In this document: in pieces, positions 51,801 to 62,348 of the stretch
How positions within the stretch are numbered: the first letter of the stretch is position 1
How the letters are laid out: every line of letters starts with the position of its first letter
NCBI GenBank assembly: GCA_935421135.1
Contig: OW285187.1
Span: 31,250,818-31,314,817, forward strand
DNA length: 64,000 nt
Source of the DNA: Bugulina stolonifera
Lineage: Eukaryota > Bryozoa > Gymnolaemata > Cheilostomatida > Bugulidae
Direction of reading: 5' to 3'
Position numbers and translations under genes: made by a program
Notes under the pieces: model-generated
The model's database searches: none
Told to the model about the DNA's origin: nothing
Seen by the model: only the letters and a program-made list of their open reading frames with translations

Positions 51801-52888
51801 TATTCTTTATTAGATTTCACATTATTCATAGCCCACACCTATGTGTGGGGCCTGAGTGTGTGGCATGTGTATGTGTGAGGCCTAATAGTGAGCGTGTGTA
51901 TGTGTGTGCAGAACAATAAAGAAGAAGACAGACAAACGAAACCTTACCTTTTGTCCAGCCATCATGAAACTGTTGAGTGACCTAAAGGAGATCAAAAGAT
52001 AATTTACACAAAAACAACACACACACATGCATGTACATATACATATACATATACATATACATGTACATGTACATGTACATGTACATGTACATGTACATGT
52101 ACATGTACATGTACAAGTACATGTACATGTACATGTACATGTACATATACATATACATATACATAATTATACATATACATGTACATATACATGTACATAT
52201 ACATGTACATATACATGTACATATACATGTACATATACATGTACATATACATGTACATATACATGTACATATACATGTACATATACATGTACATATACAT
52301 GTACATATACATGTACATATACATGTGCATATACATGTGCATATACATGTATATGTACATGTATATGTACATATACATGTACATATATATGTACATATAC
52401 ATGTATATATACATATATTATGTACATGTACAAGCATATGTACATGTATATGTACATGTATATATACATGTACATGTACATATACATGTACATATACATG
52501 TACATATACATGTGCATATACATGTGCATATACATGTATATGTACATGTATATGTACATATACATGTATATATACATGTACATATACATGTTTAAAAGTA
52601 TTGTTGACTTTAACTATAATTTAAAAGGATTTCATATTTTTATGTACATAAATGAGTGGCAACCATAATAAAGTAAGTCCACAGTCTATCTCACAATCAT
52701 GCGGGTAAAAGAGTCATTTTGAGGTGGGAAGCAGAATTACCAATTTGACAACGAAACAGTTATTTACACAACGAATTTAAAGAAAGTTTACAAGTGTTTA
52801 CATGCAACACAACTTACCAAGTGCTGTAGGTATGAGCAAATTGAGCAAAAATAGCTGTAATAAGTATACTTGAGATCGTCCTCCACAT
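37668..52888 (-). CDS. Wnt family secreted signalling ligand
   Basis: A secreted lipid-modified ligand of Frizzled receptors. Six in-phase exons are 52818-52888, 51948-51981, 41017-41155, 40228-40353, 39283-39425 and 37668-38177. They give 340 residues, a normal Wnt length. The start is a signal peptide ([20 protein letters not shown]). Then come [56 protein letters not shown] and [16 protein letters not shown], the last holding the Ser that is palmitoleoylated in the family. The end is cysteine-rich ([19 protein letters not shown]). The 34 bp second exon was found by phase and splice sites and is the least certain join. The subfamily is unclear. Intron 2 is 10.8 kb because it holds the 9.65 kb mobile element. 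Confidence 0.9.
41803..41808. repeat. Target site duplication CATATG, left
   Basis: CATATG directly precedes the first base of the left terminal repeat and is repeated at 51459-51464 after the right one. It is itself palindromic, so in principle it could be counted as part of the inverted repeat. Confidence 0.8.
41809..42352 (+). repeat. Left 544 bp terminal inverted repeat
   Basis: It mirrors 50915-51458. The stretches I compared, and all translated frames, are identical in the two copies. It is GC-rich with long C runs on the plus strand, so G runs on the other strand may form quadruplexes. A perfect 28 bp palindrome of alternating CG around a central TA lies at 42066-42093. Its inner end, AAAATACGGGTTAGAGTAATG, borders the internal region. 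The 80-125 codon frames on both strands are low-complexity by-products of base composition. Confidence 0.95.
42396..42409 (-). repeat. Internal inverted copy of the element terminus
   Basis: CTGACTATACTACT is the exact inverse of the first 14 bases of the element (41809-41822), in the same orientation as the right end. It lies 44 bp inside the left terminal repeat, so 41809-42409 is itself bracketed by 14 bp inverted ends. Confidence 0.85.
42758..42806. repeat. (CAT)n microsatellite
   Basis: About 15 CAT/ATC triplets in the left subterminal part of the element. They translate to poly-Met, poly-His or poly-Ile and are not coding. Confidence 0.9.
43244..47908 (-). CDS. Family B DNA polymerase (viral/organellar type) of the element
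   Basis: Predicted replicative polymerase, probably protein-primed as in Polintons. Exons 47890-47908, 44109-47791, 43917-44008 and 43244-43811 join in phase to 1453 residues. Order: two C2H2 fingers (C18/C21/H34/H39 and C47/C50/H63/H68); a region at about 280-395 with LCFFRCL and MYEKHFSWI, reminiscent of an OTU-like Cys/His fold (inference); a third finger near 403; exonuclease motifs YDIECF (about 472), [10 protein letters not shown] (about 608) and YNNLDV (about 740); motif [11 protein letters not shown] (about 872); an insert with FHGCYWHG and [15 protein letters not shown] resembling a Vsr/PD-(D/E)XK nuclease; motif [11 protein letters not shown] (about 1180); motif C MDTDSAY (about 1277). 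All catalytic motifs look intact. The 44009-44108 intron uses a GC donor. The start is the ATG of a duplicated short exon. Confidence 0.92.
47791..48160 (-). repeat. Duplicated 5' exon and leader of the polymerase gene
   Basis: Two copies of a roughly 160 bp block lie upstream of the main polymerase exon. Each holds an acceptor-like TTTTTATAG or leader, GATCAGAGATGTCAACAAGT and a GTTAGTG donor. The inner copy gives the start codon (47906-47908), with six codons before the donor. The outer copy (ATG at 48074-48076) meets TAA just before its donor, so it can only be untranslated leader or a tiny upstream frame. Confidence 0.75.
48193..48203 (-). promoter_or_regulatory. Possible TATA-like box of the polymerase gene
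   Basis: On the minus strand TACTATTTAAGG lies about 120 bp upstream of the outer leader ATG, between the 31 bp array and the duplicated exon. It is a plausible core promoter for leftward transcription, but a second TATA-like stretch (CTATATATTTTTT, near 47965) also exists. Confidence 0.35.
48251..49020. repeat. Inverted array of 31 bp repeats, possible origin/promoter
   Basis: The left arm (48251-48583) repeats a 31 bp unit, CCCGATGCATCCCGATGTGA plus ATCCGAAGCTT, with A/T alternation at one base. The right arm (48586-49020) carries the same unit inverted, about 13 times. The axis is near 48584. Each unit holds the palindromes GATGCATC and GAAGCTTC. The array separates the two divergent genes. 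Frames stay open on both strands but are artefacts. It resembles iteron-type origins or binding arrays; function is inference. Confidence 0.93.
49059..49065 (+). promoter_or_regulatory. TATA box of the rightward element gene
   Basis: TATAAAG sits about 30 bp before an initiator-like TCAGCATT and 83 bp before the ATG at 49148. It lies just outside the right arm of the 31 bp array. Confidence 0.6.
49148..50462 (+). CDS. Unrecognised 405-aa element protein, possible ssDNA-binding protein
   Basis: Two exons (49148-49635 and 49733-50462) join in phase (AT|G) to 405 residues. I do not recognise the family. Residues 1-165 are charged and probably disordered: an acidic start, lysine clusters such as KKRKNP and KKKKKP that look like nuclear localisation signals, and an Asp run after VIVISDD. 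Residues about 170-400 hold two related halves. Each has a start like PGTVLEV or VGSVLVV and ends with [16 protein letters not shown] or [17 protein letters not shown], a pattern suggesting two OB-like beta barrels. With a replicative polymerase as its only partner, a single-strand DNA-binding or replication accessory role is the best guess. A terminal protein is another option. The ATG follows a good TATA box. Confidence 0.8.
50498..50898. repeat. About 106 bp tandem repeat beside the right terminal repeat
   Basis: About 3.7 copies of an AT-rich unit containing TTGATTTTATATTATTACTC and, later, TGTATCATTACCCTTACTCA. The first copy is shortened. The last degenerates into CATTACTCTAACCCGTATTT, the inner edge of the right terminal repeat, which suggests the repeat and the array share ancestry. 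It forms the 3' flank of the rightward gene. There is no equivalent array on the left. Confidence 0.88.
50915..51458 (-). repeat. Right 544 bp terminal inverted repeat
   Basis: Inverse of 41809-42352, with the 28 bp CG palindrome at 51174-51201. It ends in CTGACTATACTACT, followed at once by the CATATG duplication. The 112-residue frame at 50992-51330 is the exact counterpart of 41937-42275 and is not a gene. Confidence 0.95.
51459..51464. repeat. Target site duplication CATATG, right
   Basis: Second copy of CATATG, directly after the last base of the right terminal repeat. Confidence 0.8.
52027..52591. repeat. ACATGT/ACATAT hexamer array in Wnt intron 1
   Basis: About 94 hexamers of ACATGT and ACATAT, with a 12 bp alternation over much of the length. 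It is self-complementary and alternating purine-pyrimidine in parts, so it can form cruciforms. All reading frames on both strands are open and are spurious. Confidence 0.93.
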
Positions 52889-54220
52889 GCTGCAATTTTA
52901 GAATTATACAGATCTGTAAGATATATTAGCACATCATCTGCTGCATATAGTGTAGCCTGCAATAAGGGTCCTAGCGAGTTGGATAGCACACACCACCCTG
53001 AATAATGTACGATTCTCCCTGCTTCCAGCTCCAACCTCTCTGAGTACAATGATCAGTATGAATTATTACAATTCTAGTCACAACAGTAATAAGGCTCAAT
53101 AGAAACTGGCCCAATGCATTTATGGCACATGCTTATATGACTTAGAATGACTTACAATGATACGTGCTTATTATTATTAGCCCAGGGCTAACTAAGCAAA
53201 TACATTTGAAATGTACCAATAATTCTAGCCACAACAAACCCACCTAGTCAATTGAAGTCATTGTAAAAAAAGTGTAGATATAAATATAGGTCCTGTTTGA
53301 TGTGGCATTTTACAAGATAATTTTTGCATTGTTTAACTTGATTATTTTAATTACTATTCAATAGACTGAGAACTATCGGTATGACACACACAATGTGTAG
53401 GGGAGTTCTACTGTCCAGCCACTAAATACTCACATACTTTTTATCCACCAAAGAACAAAGAAGGACTAATGCATATAAACTTTGTTAAAATATTATGCCT
53501 TTAAATTTTGAGGTAGTCTGTGTTGTATAGACCAGGAAATCTTTAAATTGAAGTAATTACATTAGTATGTATTCATTTTACAAGAGAGCTAGCACCACCA
53601 CATAACAGTGGTCTTGCTGCTGTAAATAAAATAATCATATTTCTAAGCAGACGTCAAATTGATTTAATGATGAATAATAATAATATGTATTGTGCAAGAC
53701 TGAATAAAAGTCATAGGAAGGATTTTGAGAAGAAGCCTTGTTTGTTTTTGTACAAGCCATGTATTTTATTATAATTTAGGCTATTTTGAACCCAAGAGGT
53801 ATATTTACTGCTACTGTATTACAAAGTGACATTTATGTACCGGTACATTCAATTAAGTTAGCATGGGTTCCAAACCCACCCTCCCCCCTCAAGTAATGAA
53901 TCATGGAAAGTTGATGATTGATACTGTATATATAATTATGCAGTTATAAAACATTATAATGTGGAACAACGTGTTTAATCTATCTTAACAATAGCTCCAG
54001 TCATAAAAATAAAATATAGCTTGAAAGGTAAAAAATGATTGGTTTTCTCATAATCCGGTGCTACATCTGAACGCATTGATCAATAGTTAAATATTCTAAC
54101 ATGACGTTTAACTCCTGCATGTTACCGCAGAATCTAACAAAAAAGAGTTGCTGAGTCTATAATTAGTCTGTGTCTTGTCTTGAGTATAATTAATTAGATA
54201 ACAATTAGATTATTATGTCA
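52889..54220. other. Gap between Wnt start and aminopeptidase 3' end
   Basis: This 1.3 kb AT-rich stretch should contain the Wnt promoter and the aminopeptidase 3' untranslated region. I found no coding region, RNA gene, mobile element or clear core promoter motif. Confidence 0.5.
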
Positions 54221-57200
54221 TTAATTATTGTTCTTCAGCCAACCGTTGACTTCACTCTCATATCTATCCTTCCAGCTAATGGCTTGTTTGATAGATTCTA
54301 TAGATTGCTCTCTAGATCTCTTCCCGGCTCCTGCATCTGGGTGCAACTTGTAGAACTCTTCAACCTACAGGAGACCAGCAATCCTTCATATTAACATAAT
54401 GTACTATACTGTGTCACAGATGGAGTGAAGATGTATACATAAAACTACATCAACATAGTATACCTGCGTGTACATTGTAAGAGTTCAACTGAATATACCA
54501 TATTTTTGCTAATAAGCAAATGTTATTCTTAATTATACCTCAGCTAGTCTTTCTTGGGTTTTGAAGCCATTGGCTATCCTCGGCACCATTCTGCCAAAAT
54601 ATCTGTTATCAGCCCCCAGTCTACATAAAAAGCAATATATACATTGTATTGTATGTATGGCTATTATATTTGATCTCTTAGACTATCCAATTTCTCTGCA
54701 ACAAAAAAGCTGTTATAAAATTGATGTCTGCCACTGAATAAACCTTTGCATCTAAATATATGTACATGATAACTATGTTATTATGAAAAATCATTAATTT
54801 TCTGTGAAGTAGACAACAATCTACCAGTGCTATATCATGCAATGTACATTGTACATGTACTGTATATACATTGTACGGAGGACAGTGTAAATGCTAGATA
54901 GTCTACGTACCTATCCCTAATAGTAAGATAGTGCTTTTTTGTCCAGTTCCAGACAATTGGTAAAGCCACTTTGTTCCCAGACAGATAACTAATAACACTG
55001 GGGAAATCCTGATCAGCCACTTTACTCTTGTCTGAGGCATAGTTGAGATACCTGTATCAAACAAAGCAGCTAAAACTTGTAAAAATACGTGCCATTATAC
55101 TTTTGGAGCAGCCGTGGCCTAGTGGCAAGGGCTCTGGACTTCCATGTGGGAGTCCCAGGTTCAATTCCCATGAAGGTCATTGGTGGTGTTAGGAAGAGCA
55201 TCCAGCCACAATTGCTCCTGTGCCTCATATAATACTTTGCCATTGGTGAAGTGCCTTCTTCACCCCAAATTTGAAAAAATGCAGATCTCTTTAGATCCTT
55301 GCTTTCTTACCTGGGATTAGTAGTGGGTAGTAAAATTGGTAGAAAAAATACTTTTGGAATGTGTTTGTTGATAATATTGAGACAAGAAATTATTTTATGA
55401 GAAATTACAAGTATTGATCATAAAGCTGAGACTGTTACCTACCTCTAAAGACATAATGTATTATATTTGTATAATATTTACATGTACATGTATATATTTA
55501 TGACATTTTAATTTTTGTCTTGTGTAGCAGACATTGGAAAATATAATCAGAGGCTTACTCACAATATTTTAACATTTCAATATTTTAAATCTACTGTCAG
55601 GTTTCCTAGGAATAGGTTTAGATTATGACCCTATCAACAACCTGCTAGCATTTAGTAGAAACTTATTCTTGATACAGAATAGTAGTTAGTTGTTTCTTTT
55701 CATTGCACAAAATTTTCATTGTGATTAATTCATATTTTGGGGAAGCTAGTTGATTATTATTCATCAACTTCATATTGAATATTACATGATGCATTGTATG
55801 TATGTGTGTACTTCCTGCATACAATTATTTTGTATTACATACTTATTAATAAGAGCAACATTGTTGGTCCTAGCAAGACCCCTTCTCATGTCTACTCTTG
55901 CTGAGGCCACAGGTTCCGTACTGTATCTAGACCAAACAATGTCCCACTGCTCCTCCGTCACATCTACCATACCGTAGGTAAGCACCTCGTATCTCTGGGT
56001 CACGTCTAACCTTTAAGATGTAAAAATTTATATTTAAACAAGGATTTTAACACCAAATTCGTGAATCATCAATTTCAGAGTTCAGCCTGGTTATAAAATA
56101 TATTACTTGTATTCATACAAAAAATGAGGGTCAGCTTGAAGCAAATTAGTGTGGAAAAACCAAGAAATTTAAGAGGGCACTTGAACTATATAATTCTATG
56201 CTGTTCATACCAGTCTAGTTCCCACAGAACTGTGAATTCCTGTCCACTGCACTATTTTACTAGGACATGTATATTGTACAAGGAACAATGAATTCACAGT
56301 AAGGAATGCAGCAAACAAAGCTATCATCGCTCATAAATGTTGCTGAATATATTGTTTGCTAGTCATATTATGTTATGAGTACAGTGTGGGAATAGGTAGC
56401 CGCTAAACACTACTAGTATTTCAATTACTCCAGTATAAAATTTTATACTATATCTATAAAAGATCATGACTTACTGGTTATTCACCGGATCAGCAACCCA
56501 TTGAGTAAATTTACTTTTGGCCACGTCTAAGCATTCGGAATATTCATGGCCACATGCTAGTCTGATGATGGTCCCTCTTAGCAAACTGTAAACAATAATT
56601 GCTGTATGCACTTAGAGCTTCCACATGCTCTACTTTTAGGTACAATATTTCAGACTTGTAATAAAATGTAATAAATCGGGTTGCACTAAGTATGAAATGT
56701 AAAGGAAGCATATTACAACATTAAATTCTACTCTGCATAATATAATTTTTAGGTTACATTTTAATTATGTTGCATAATAATTATACTTGTATGACGATAA
56801 TAAAAAATAGTTGAATCTTTTAAACAATGGCCTGATTCGAACATACAGATATAATATGTACAAATAATGCACTAATAATATTACCATATTAAGTAATGTA
56901 CTCTTAATACCTCCAATCTAAGCAGTTATAATAATAGCAACAAGAAAGTTCATCACAAGCATGAGGGGTCCAGACTGATCATAGCTAAATATCACTCTAG
57001 TGTCAGTTAGTAAAAAGTGTAAGCTATGCACATGTAATTACATCATACATTGTATATTGCATAACATAAATATACATTGTACATGTATATATCTCCATCT
57101 TCATTTTGAGATAAATAGAAGCTAGTTGAAGGTTCAAATAAAGGGCACAGAAATATCTGGAGAAATACAATTAAATATGGAAGTGGATCCTTATAAAGTT

Positions 57201-60200
57201 ATTATATAATATATTATACATAACAAAGTGTGAATATTATTCTATATTCATCTTACTCATCAGTATGTGAGCCTCCCGTCTTCCATGCTAAATTGTCATA
57301 TGACTTTTTAACCAGTTTTTGAACAAACGCCTACAATTATATAACACTAATGTATATGCATGAGATAGTAACACTTCTTTTTTGTCAAGACAAAGTAGTA
57401 AGAAGAAACCATATCATTCATAGTCTTACTAGACATATTGAGTTACAGACATGATACAAGCACCCAATATATTTTCTGAGAATAGGGATTTGCTACAGTG
57501 CTACATACTCTCCATTTTGTCGCGTCAGTAAGAAGGTTACGGATCTGAAATAAATCGGAGCTGGCAGCAAGCCATGGTACATAGTGGACTTCATCTGATA
57601 GGTAGGTTAGGAAGTTGAGTGCTGTCTCATATCCCATACGGTCATAGGGAGGTAGAGTTATCGCATCATTTACCAACCCTGCTCGATCTCCAACAGGCAA
57701 GTTCTGTAACACAAAGCCATGGCAATGCAGTGAAATATATGTCCATGTGAGATTCCCTGAGCAATAACATATATATGCAAATGCATAGAAGCCATTTTGT
57801 TGTTAATAAGAAATATTTAATGAGAAATTCTGACATTTTATACAGGTATATGTTCATGGACGCTCATAAGCTATTGACAGAATTTTCTGTGAGAGGAACA
57901 GAAATTGGGAGAGGACAACTTCTAATTACGATCGATAGCTTACATGCTGCATTGTATTGTACCTGTACTTATTTAGAGCATGCTATATTACGCGGAAATG
58001 ACAGTCATATATGAAATAAAGTTAATGTCGTAGAGTACAGATATACTGCTACTTTCTCATGTGGTTATAATACCCTGTCTACACTTGCATTAATTTTGTT
58101 GTCTGCAAAAGATAAATAATTTGGAACATGTTATTTGGATACCTCGATATTCTGTTTGAGAAGATCTGTGAGTTTCTGCCACCATTCCTCTGGGTAGGTG
58201 ACTTTATAGTAGCCTGTGCTGTCCTTGTTAAACTTCAACCATTGGGTCCCGTCACTCAGATCTACTGGGCTAGGAAACGTGGCTAACAATAAGTATAGAG
58301 TAGTTCAGTATAATTACTGGTGTGAAATTCCTATTGCTATTGTAACTAATATTATTACTACAGTAAAATGTAAAACATACATGTGCATATTAAAGGATAC
58401 ACAAGGTATGGATATTAGGCTAGATATTGCAAGAAATCATATGTATTCGTAAAACCAAGGGCTGTGCTTTGTAAATGGTCCATTAATATACAACACAATA
58501 TACATGTACAATTCACATGTTGTATAACATTGATATATTATATGTACATTATACAGGCCGTGGTATGACATTGTTTCTTATGCAGGTAACTCTCACCACA
58601 CTTAGGCCTTAGTACAATCTTAGTTTATACTGCTTTATTGTATAGATAGTGCACATCTATACTGAGTATGAGCACATGTATGATGTATAGCTAAGCTGCA
58701 TAATACAACTTCTGATTTACCAGTATCTCCTGTTCTGTGAATCCATGGGAACGTTGTGTCACTACTTCCATTATTAGACACATAGTGAAGAGGCACCTCC
58801 CATAGATAGCTGCAATGATTGGAACATCATGACTTATGAAATAGCTAAGTTTATTCACCGCAATATTTGAAGATATCTGTTACACTAGTCCATCTACTGT
58901 ACACGCATATGTGTAATACACTTGTACAGATATACAATGCATGTACAAATACATGCACACATTATTTCATGTAAGCAGTACTTATGTGGGAAGATTTGCT
59001 ACACAGGTATATACATGTACATGTACAGGAACAGTAATGTATAGATACATGTACATGTACAGGAACAGTAATGTATAGATACATGTACATGTACAGGAAC
59101 AGTAATGTATAAATAGTTATATTTATCATGTAATTTCTAGTCACATTTTCGCTGCCTAAAGTAAAAGTACATTGATGAAAGTTGCATGCACTTCACCACA
59201 ATGCTTATAATTTTAAAGTTGTCCTCTCTCTGCTAGTGGACACAAGTATAGGAGAAGACAACTTCTATCAAGCATATGAAACAAGGTGACGATGCATTTG
59301 AACTACGTATATGATAATTATCATCTACTGTATTATATGAACAAACTTGAATGGTGATTTGGGCCACTCTGCTGTTTCTGCTCTGTCTTTGCACAAAGTC
59401 TGTTTGGCGGTGATCATCTTGGTATCTCTGTCATACGTAATAGTGACCAGAGGGTACCCACTCTGCTTAGTCCATGTGTCCATGATGAGCTCCACATCCC
59501 ACTCCTTAGCGTGTTGACCAATGCTTTCCCATAGCTGATATGTCTTGGCATTATCATACTGGTATCTTTTTAAATAGGCCTAAATATTTATAAAGCAATA
59601 TATAAAGTTGACTAGATAAATCTGAAAATTCTAAAATAGCTGTTTTGTTTTATCTAGAATGGAAATGGCTCAAATAAGTAATGAGAAATATTAGCACTTA
59701 GCATAACTACAGTATATTATGTTGTTACCATGGAAACACCTCAGGTATACAATCATGTAAAAATTATAAAGTTTTAATAAATTTATTCTGCTTACCGTTA
59801 GACCTTCTTCAAATACTTTTGGTCCAATAAATGCCTCCAGCATTCTGATGACTGAAGCACCCTAGAATATTGTCTTGAGTTACAATATATAGAAATAGAA
59901 CATGTAGTCTCAAAGTCACAACTTTATTATTGGCTACGCTAAACCATGACAAATACCTCCAAGTAGATTGGCTATCAGCGAGTCTATGTCTTGGTAACTC
60001 CACAAGTTATTCATTGGAAGAGGACAACTTCACATAATAGTCAGTGGCCTAGAGAGATTCATGGCCTCAACTAAACGGTTTCAAACGATTTCAAACGACT
60101 TCAAAGGACTTCAACGCCCTTTTCAAATACTAGTAGTTTACCAATTGCTTCCCAAGTCATACTCAAGTACAACCAGCTCAGCGTTAATTCCCGCAATATA

Positions 60201-62348
60201 AGATTCTATTCTCGTACCTTATTATAAGATATTGCATCAAAGACTGCAGTTATGTCCTCCGGTCTCTTCACAGGAACTATTATAGGATGTGAGCTGACTA
60301 CAGAGTCTTCTGGCATCACATTAAATGCCTCGAGAGAAGCAAATTGACTGAACTAAAACAAGGGGAGGCGTATACACATGCATGTATAATTGTTGTAACA
60401 AAGATAGCAGCAACTGATTAGATTTACATAAGACGAAACATGGACCATACCATGTACATTCCTTGATGGATGATAATCTCATTCATAAAGTGCTTCTGTG
60501 ATTATTAGTAATGCATATATTTCAGCATTGCAGTACCTGTTAACTAAACTTCGCCCTGTTTTATAAGCATGTTGAAGGTACATGCATAGGCGTTACCATG
60601 CTTTTGTAGCATAAATGTATTTAGTTTCTACCTACCACTTGCATATCCGGTTCAAACTCCTCGGTTCCAATGTATGACATAAATGTAGCAAATCCTTCAT
60701 TCAGCCACAGGTCATCCCACCAGTCCATTGTTACAATGTTACCAAACCACTGTCAATAATTGTAAATCATGTATAACATTGTTCTACTTATATGATATCT
60801 TATGGCGGCATATTAAAGCTTGAAATATATGTCCACATGTCCCATAATATCCTCAGTTGCTATTACTGTAGATAGAACTAGACAGGTGCCCTGCAGGTAG
60901 TCAAAATAAGTGTACAGTTCTTTGTTGACAGGTGCAGCAATGTTAGAATTGAACCATTTGAGGTAGGCACAATCCCAACTGCTGGATTTAGGGAGTATTG
61001 AGACTCAGGAAATGCCTGTTTGAGCATTACTTAGAGCAAAAAAATGTGCATTTCTGGAATAACACAATCCTAGCCAGCCAATAGCCTATGTATTGAAGTC
61101 TTGAGGCCTGTTAACTTTATTGCTAGTGAAACTAGCAATAAAGTGAGGGTGCATGCTTGCTGATCATGTGCTCTCACTTCTAACACTGAGGTGTAGTGTT
61201 GCATTACCTGGTGAGCAAGCTCATGGGCGACAACTTCAGCTATTCTCTGTTTATTAGATGGTGATGACACGCCCTTTTTATACAGCAGGTTGGTTTCTCT
61301 GTATGTGATCAATCCCCAGTGCTCCATTGCTCCAGACACAAAGTCAGGTATAGCTATCATATCTACAGTCAGAAGATGTCATGCCTTTGTGAGGTTTCAA
61401 TAAACGAGTATATGTGTGTCCTCGAGACCTTTAGGATCCACATACATTTGACCTAAGCGATAATAAACACTAACCTGCATTTTGTATGGCTGAAGTAAAA
61501 CATCTCCAGCTCATTAGCAGAGACAAGTATCTTACAAAAAGGAGTTGCTTTAGGTTTGACTTGATCTAATACATTCACGGTATTTGCACCTGGAGTGGGC
61601 CAAACTGTGACTGAAACTTGGGTGACGCATTGAAAGTAGTAACACCTATAGTCTAATAGATGTCTAAAGTGTTTGTCTTACCCATTTTTGGTAACGGATA
61701 CTCTAGTCCAAAGTATGTTTCAAAGTAATCTGTGACGTTAGCTCCAAACTCCAGTGCGTAATCGATTTGATCTTCACTGCCTTCCACAGCATAAACTCTA
61801 AACTACACATGCAATATAAATACAATGTTGAATATAAAATTAATAATGGACTAACTCAACAATTTAATTCCAGCAAAATAGAGCCTACTATTTTCAAGAT
61901 GAGGTCATGGAAATAAATGTACGCATGTACCTTCTTGTTTGACTTGAGTATCTTTTCCTTATAGTTGCACTTGCAGACAATGAAGCATGCTAGGTAAGTA
62001 CTCATTGGCACCGACTTTTCAAACCTTGTTTGTTTCAGACCATCTGTTCGCATAAATTCCTCCTAAAAATATGAGATAATACAAAGAATAGAGTTTCCAT
62101 AAAACAATGTAATACTGGATAAAACTGAAAAATCACACCATGCAGGTCCAGTTATTTATGATAGTGCTTATAGCACGATTTGCACTGGTAGATGTATAAT
62201 TGTTACCTCCACTGGCATGTTAGACAGAGCTACAAAGTCCGGTTTATGAATCAGTGTCGTAGTGAAAGTTGCTTTCAGGTTTGGTTCATCGAAACATGGA
62301 AATGCTTTACGTGCATCCACGGGTTCAAATTTAGACGTGGCCATTGCT
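54221..62348 (-). CDS. M1 family zinc aminopeptidase (N-terminus missing)
   Basis: Removes N-terminal amino acids from peptides. Seventeen in-phase exons: 62207-62348, 61931-62062, 61682-61802, 61208-61362, 60636-60749, 60218-60352, 59796-59861, 59347-59579, 58721-58809, 58143-58282, 57509-57703, 57257-57330, 56475-56585, 55843-56010, 54911-55051, 54539-54620 and 54221-54364 (about 747 residues). Seen are [20 protein letters not shown], the zinc site HELAHQ-WFGN with NEGFA 18 residues on (HExxH-x18-E), [12 protein letters not shown] and an ERAP1-like helical C-terminal domain ending NGWLKNNN. The exopeptidase motif, usually GAMEN, reads GAMEH here. It resembles the aminopeptidase N/ERAP/LNPEP branch. 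About 150-250 N-terminal residues, including any membrane anchor, were not found before 64000. One intron holds a SINE. Confidence 0.92.
55108..55347 (+). mobile_element. tRNA-derived SINE with 11 bp target duplication
   Basis: The 240 bp insert is flanked by exact ATACTTTTGGA copies (55097-55107 and 55348-55358). Its 5' part is tRNA-like, with an A box TGGCCTAGTGG (55115-55125) and a B box GGTTCAATTCC (55158-55168). The middle part (GTGTTAGGAAGAGCATCCAG) and an A-rich 3' end complete the structure. Presumably moved by LINE machinery in trans. It lies in an aminopeptidase intron, antisense to the gene. Confidence 0.9.
59010..59113. repeat. 34 bp tandem repeat, three copies
   Basis: Three copies of a unit starting ATACATGTACATGTACAGGA lie in an aminopeptidase intron. 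Confidence 0.9.
59216..59264. repeat. Hairpin of the AAGTTGTCCTCTC family
   Basis: AAGTTGTCCTCTC on the left pairs with GAGAAGACAACTT on the right, with one mismatch. It is 49 bp in total and lies in an aminopeptidase intron. Confidence 0.6.

Noticed and set aside
52004..52668. ORFs of up to 213 codons made of Thr/Cys/Tyr or Met/Tyr/Ile/His
   Set aside because: They are by-products of the hexamer array in Wnt intron 1.
61470..61596. Open, splice-flanked block between two aminopeptidase exons
   Set aside because: It has AG and GT borders, but the exons at 61682-61802 and 61208-61362 join directly in phase and restore the conserved sequence before GAMEH. The block has no M1 similarity.
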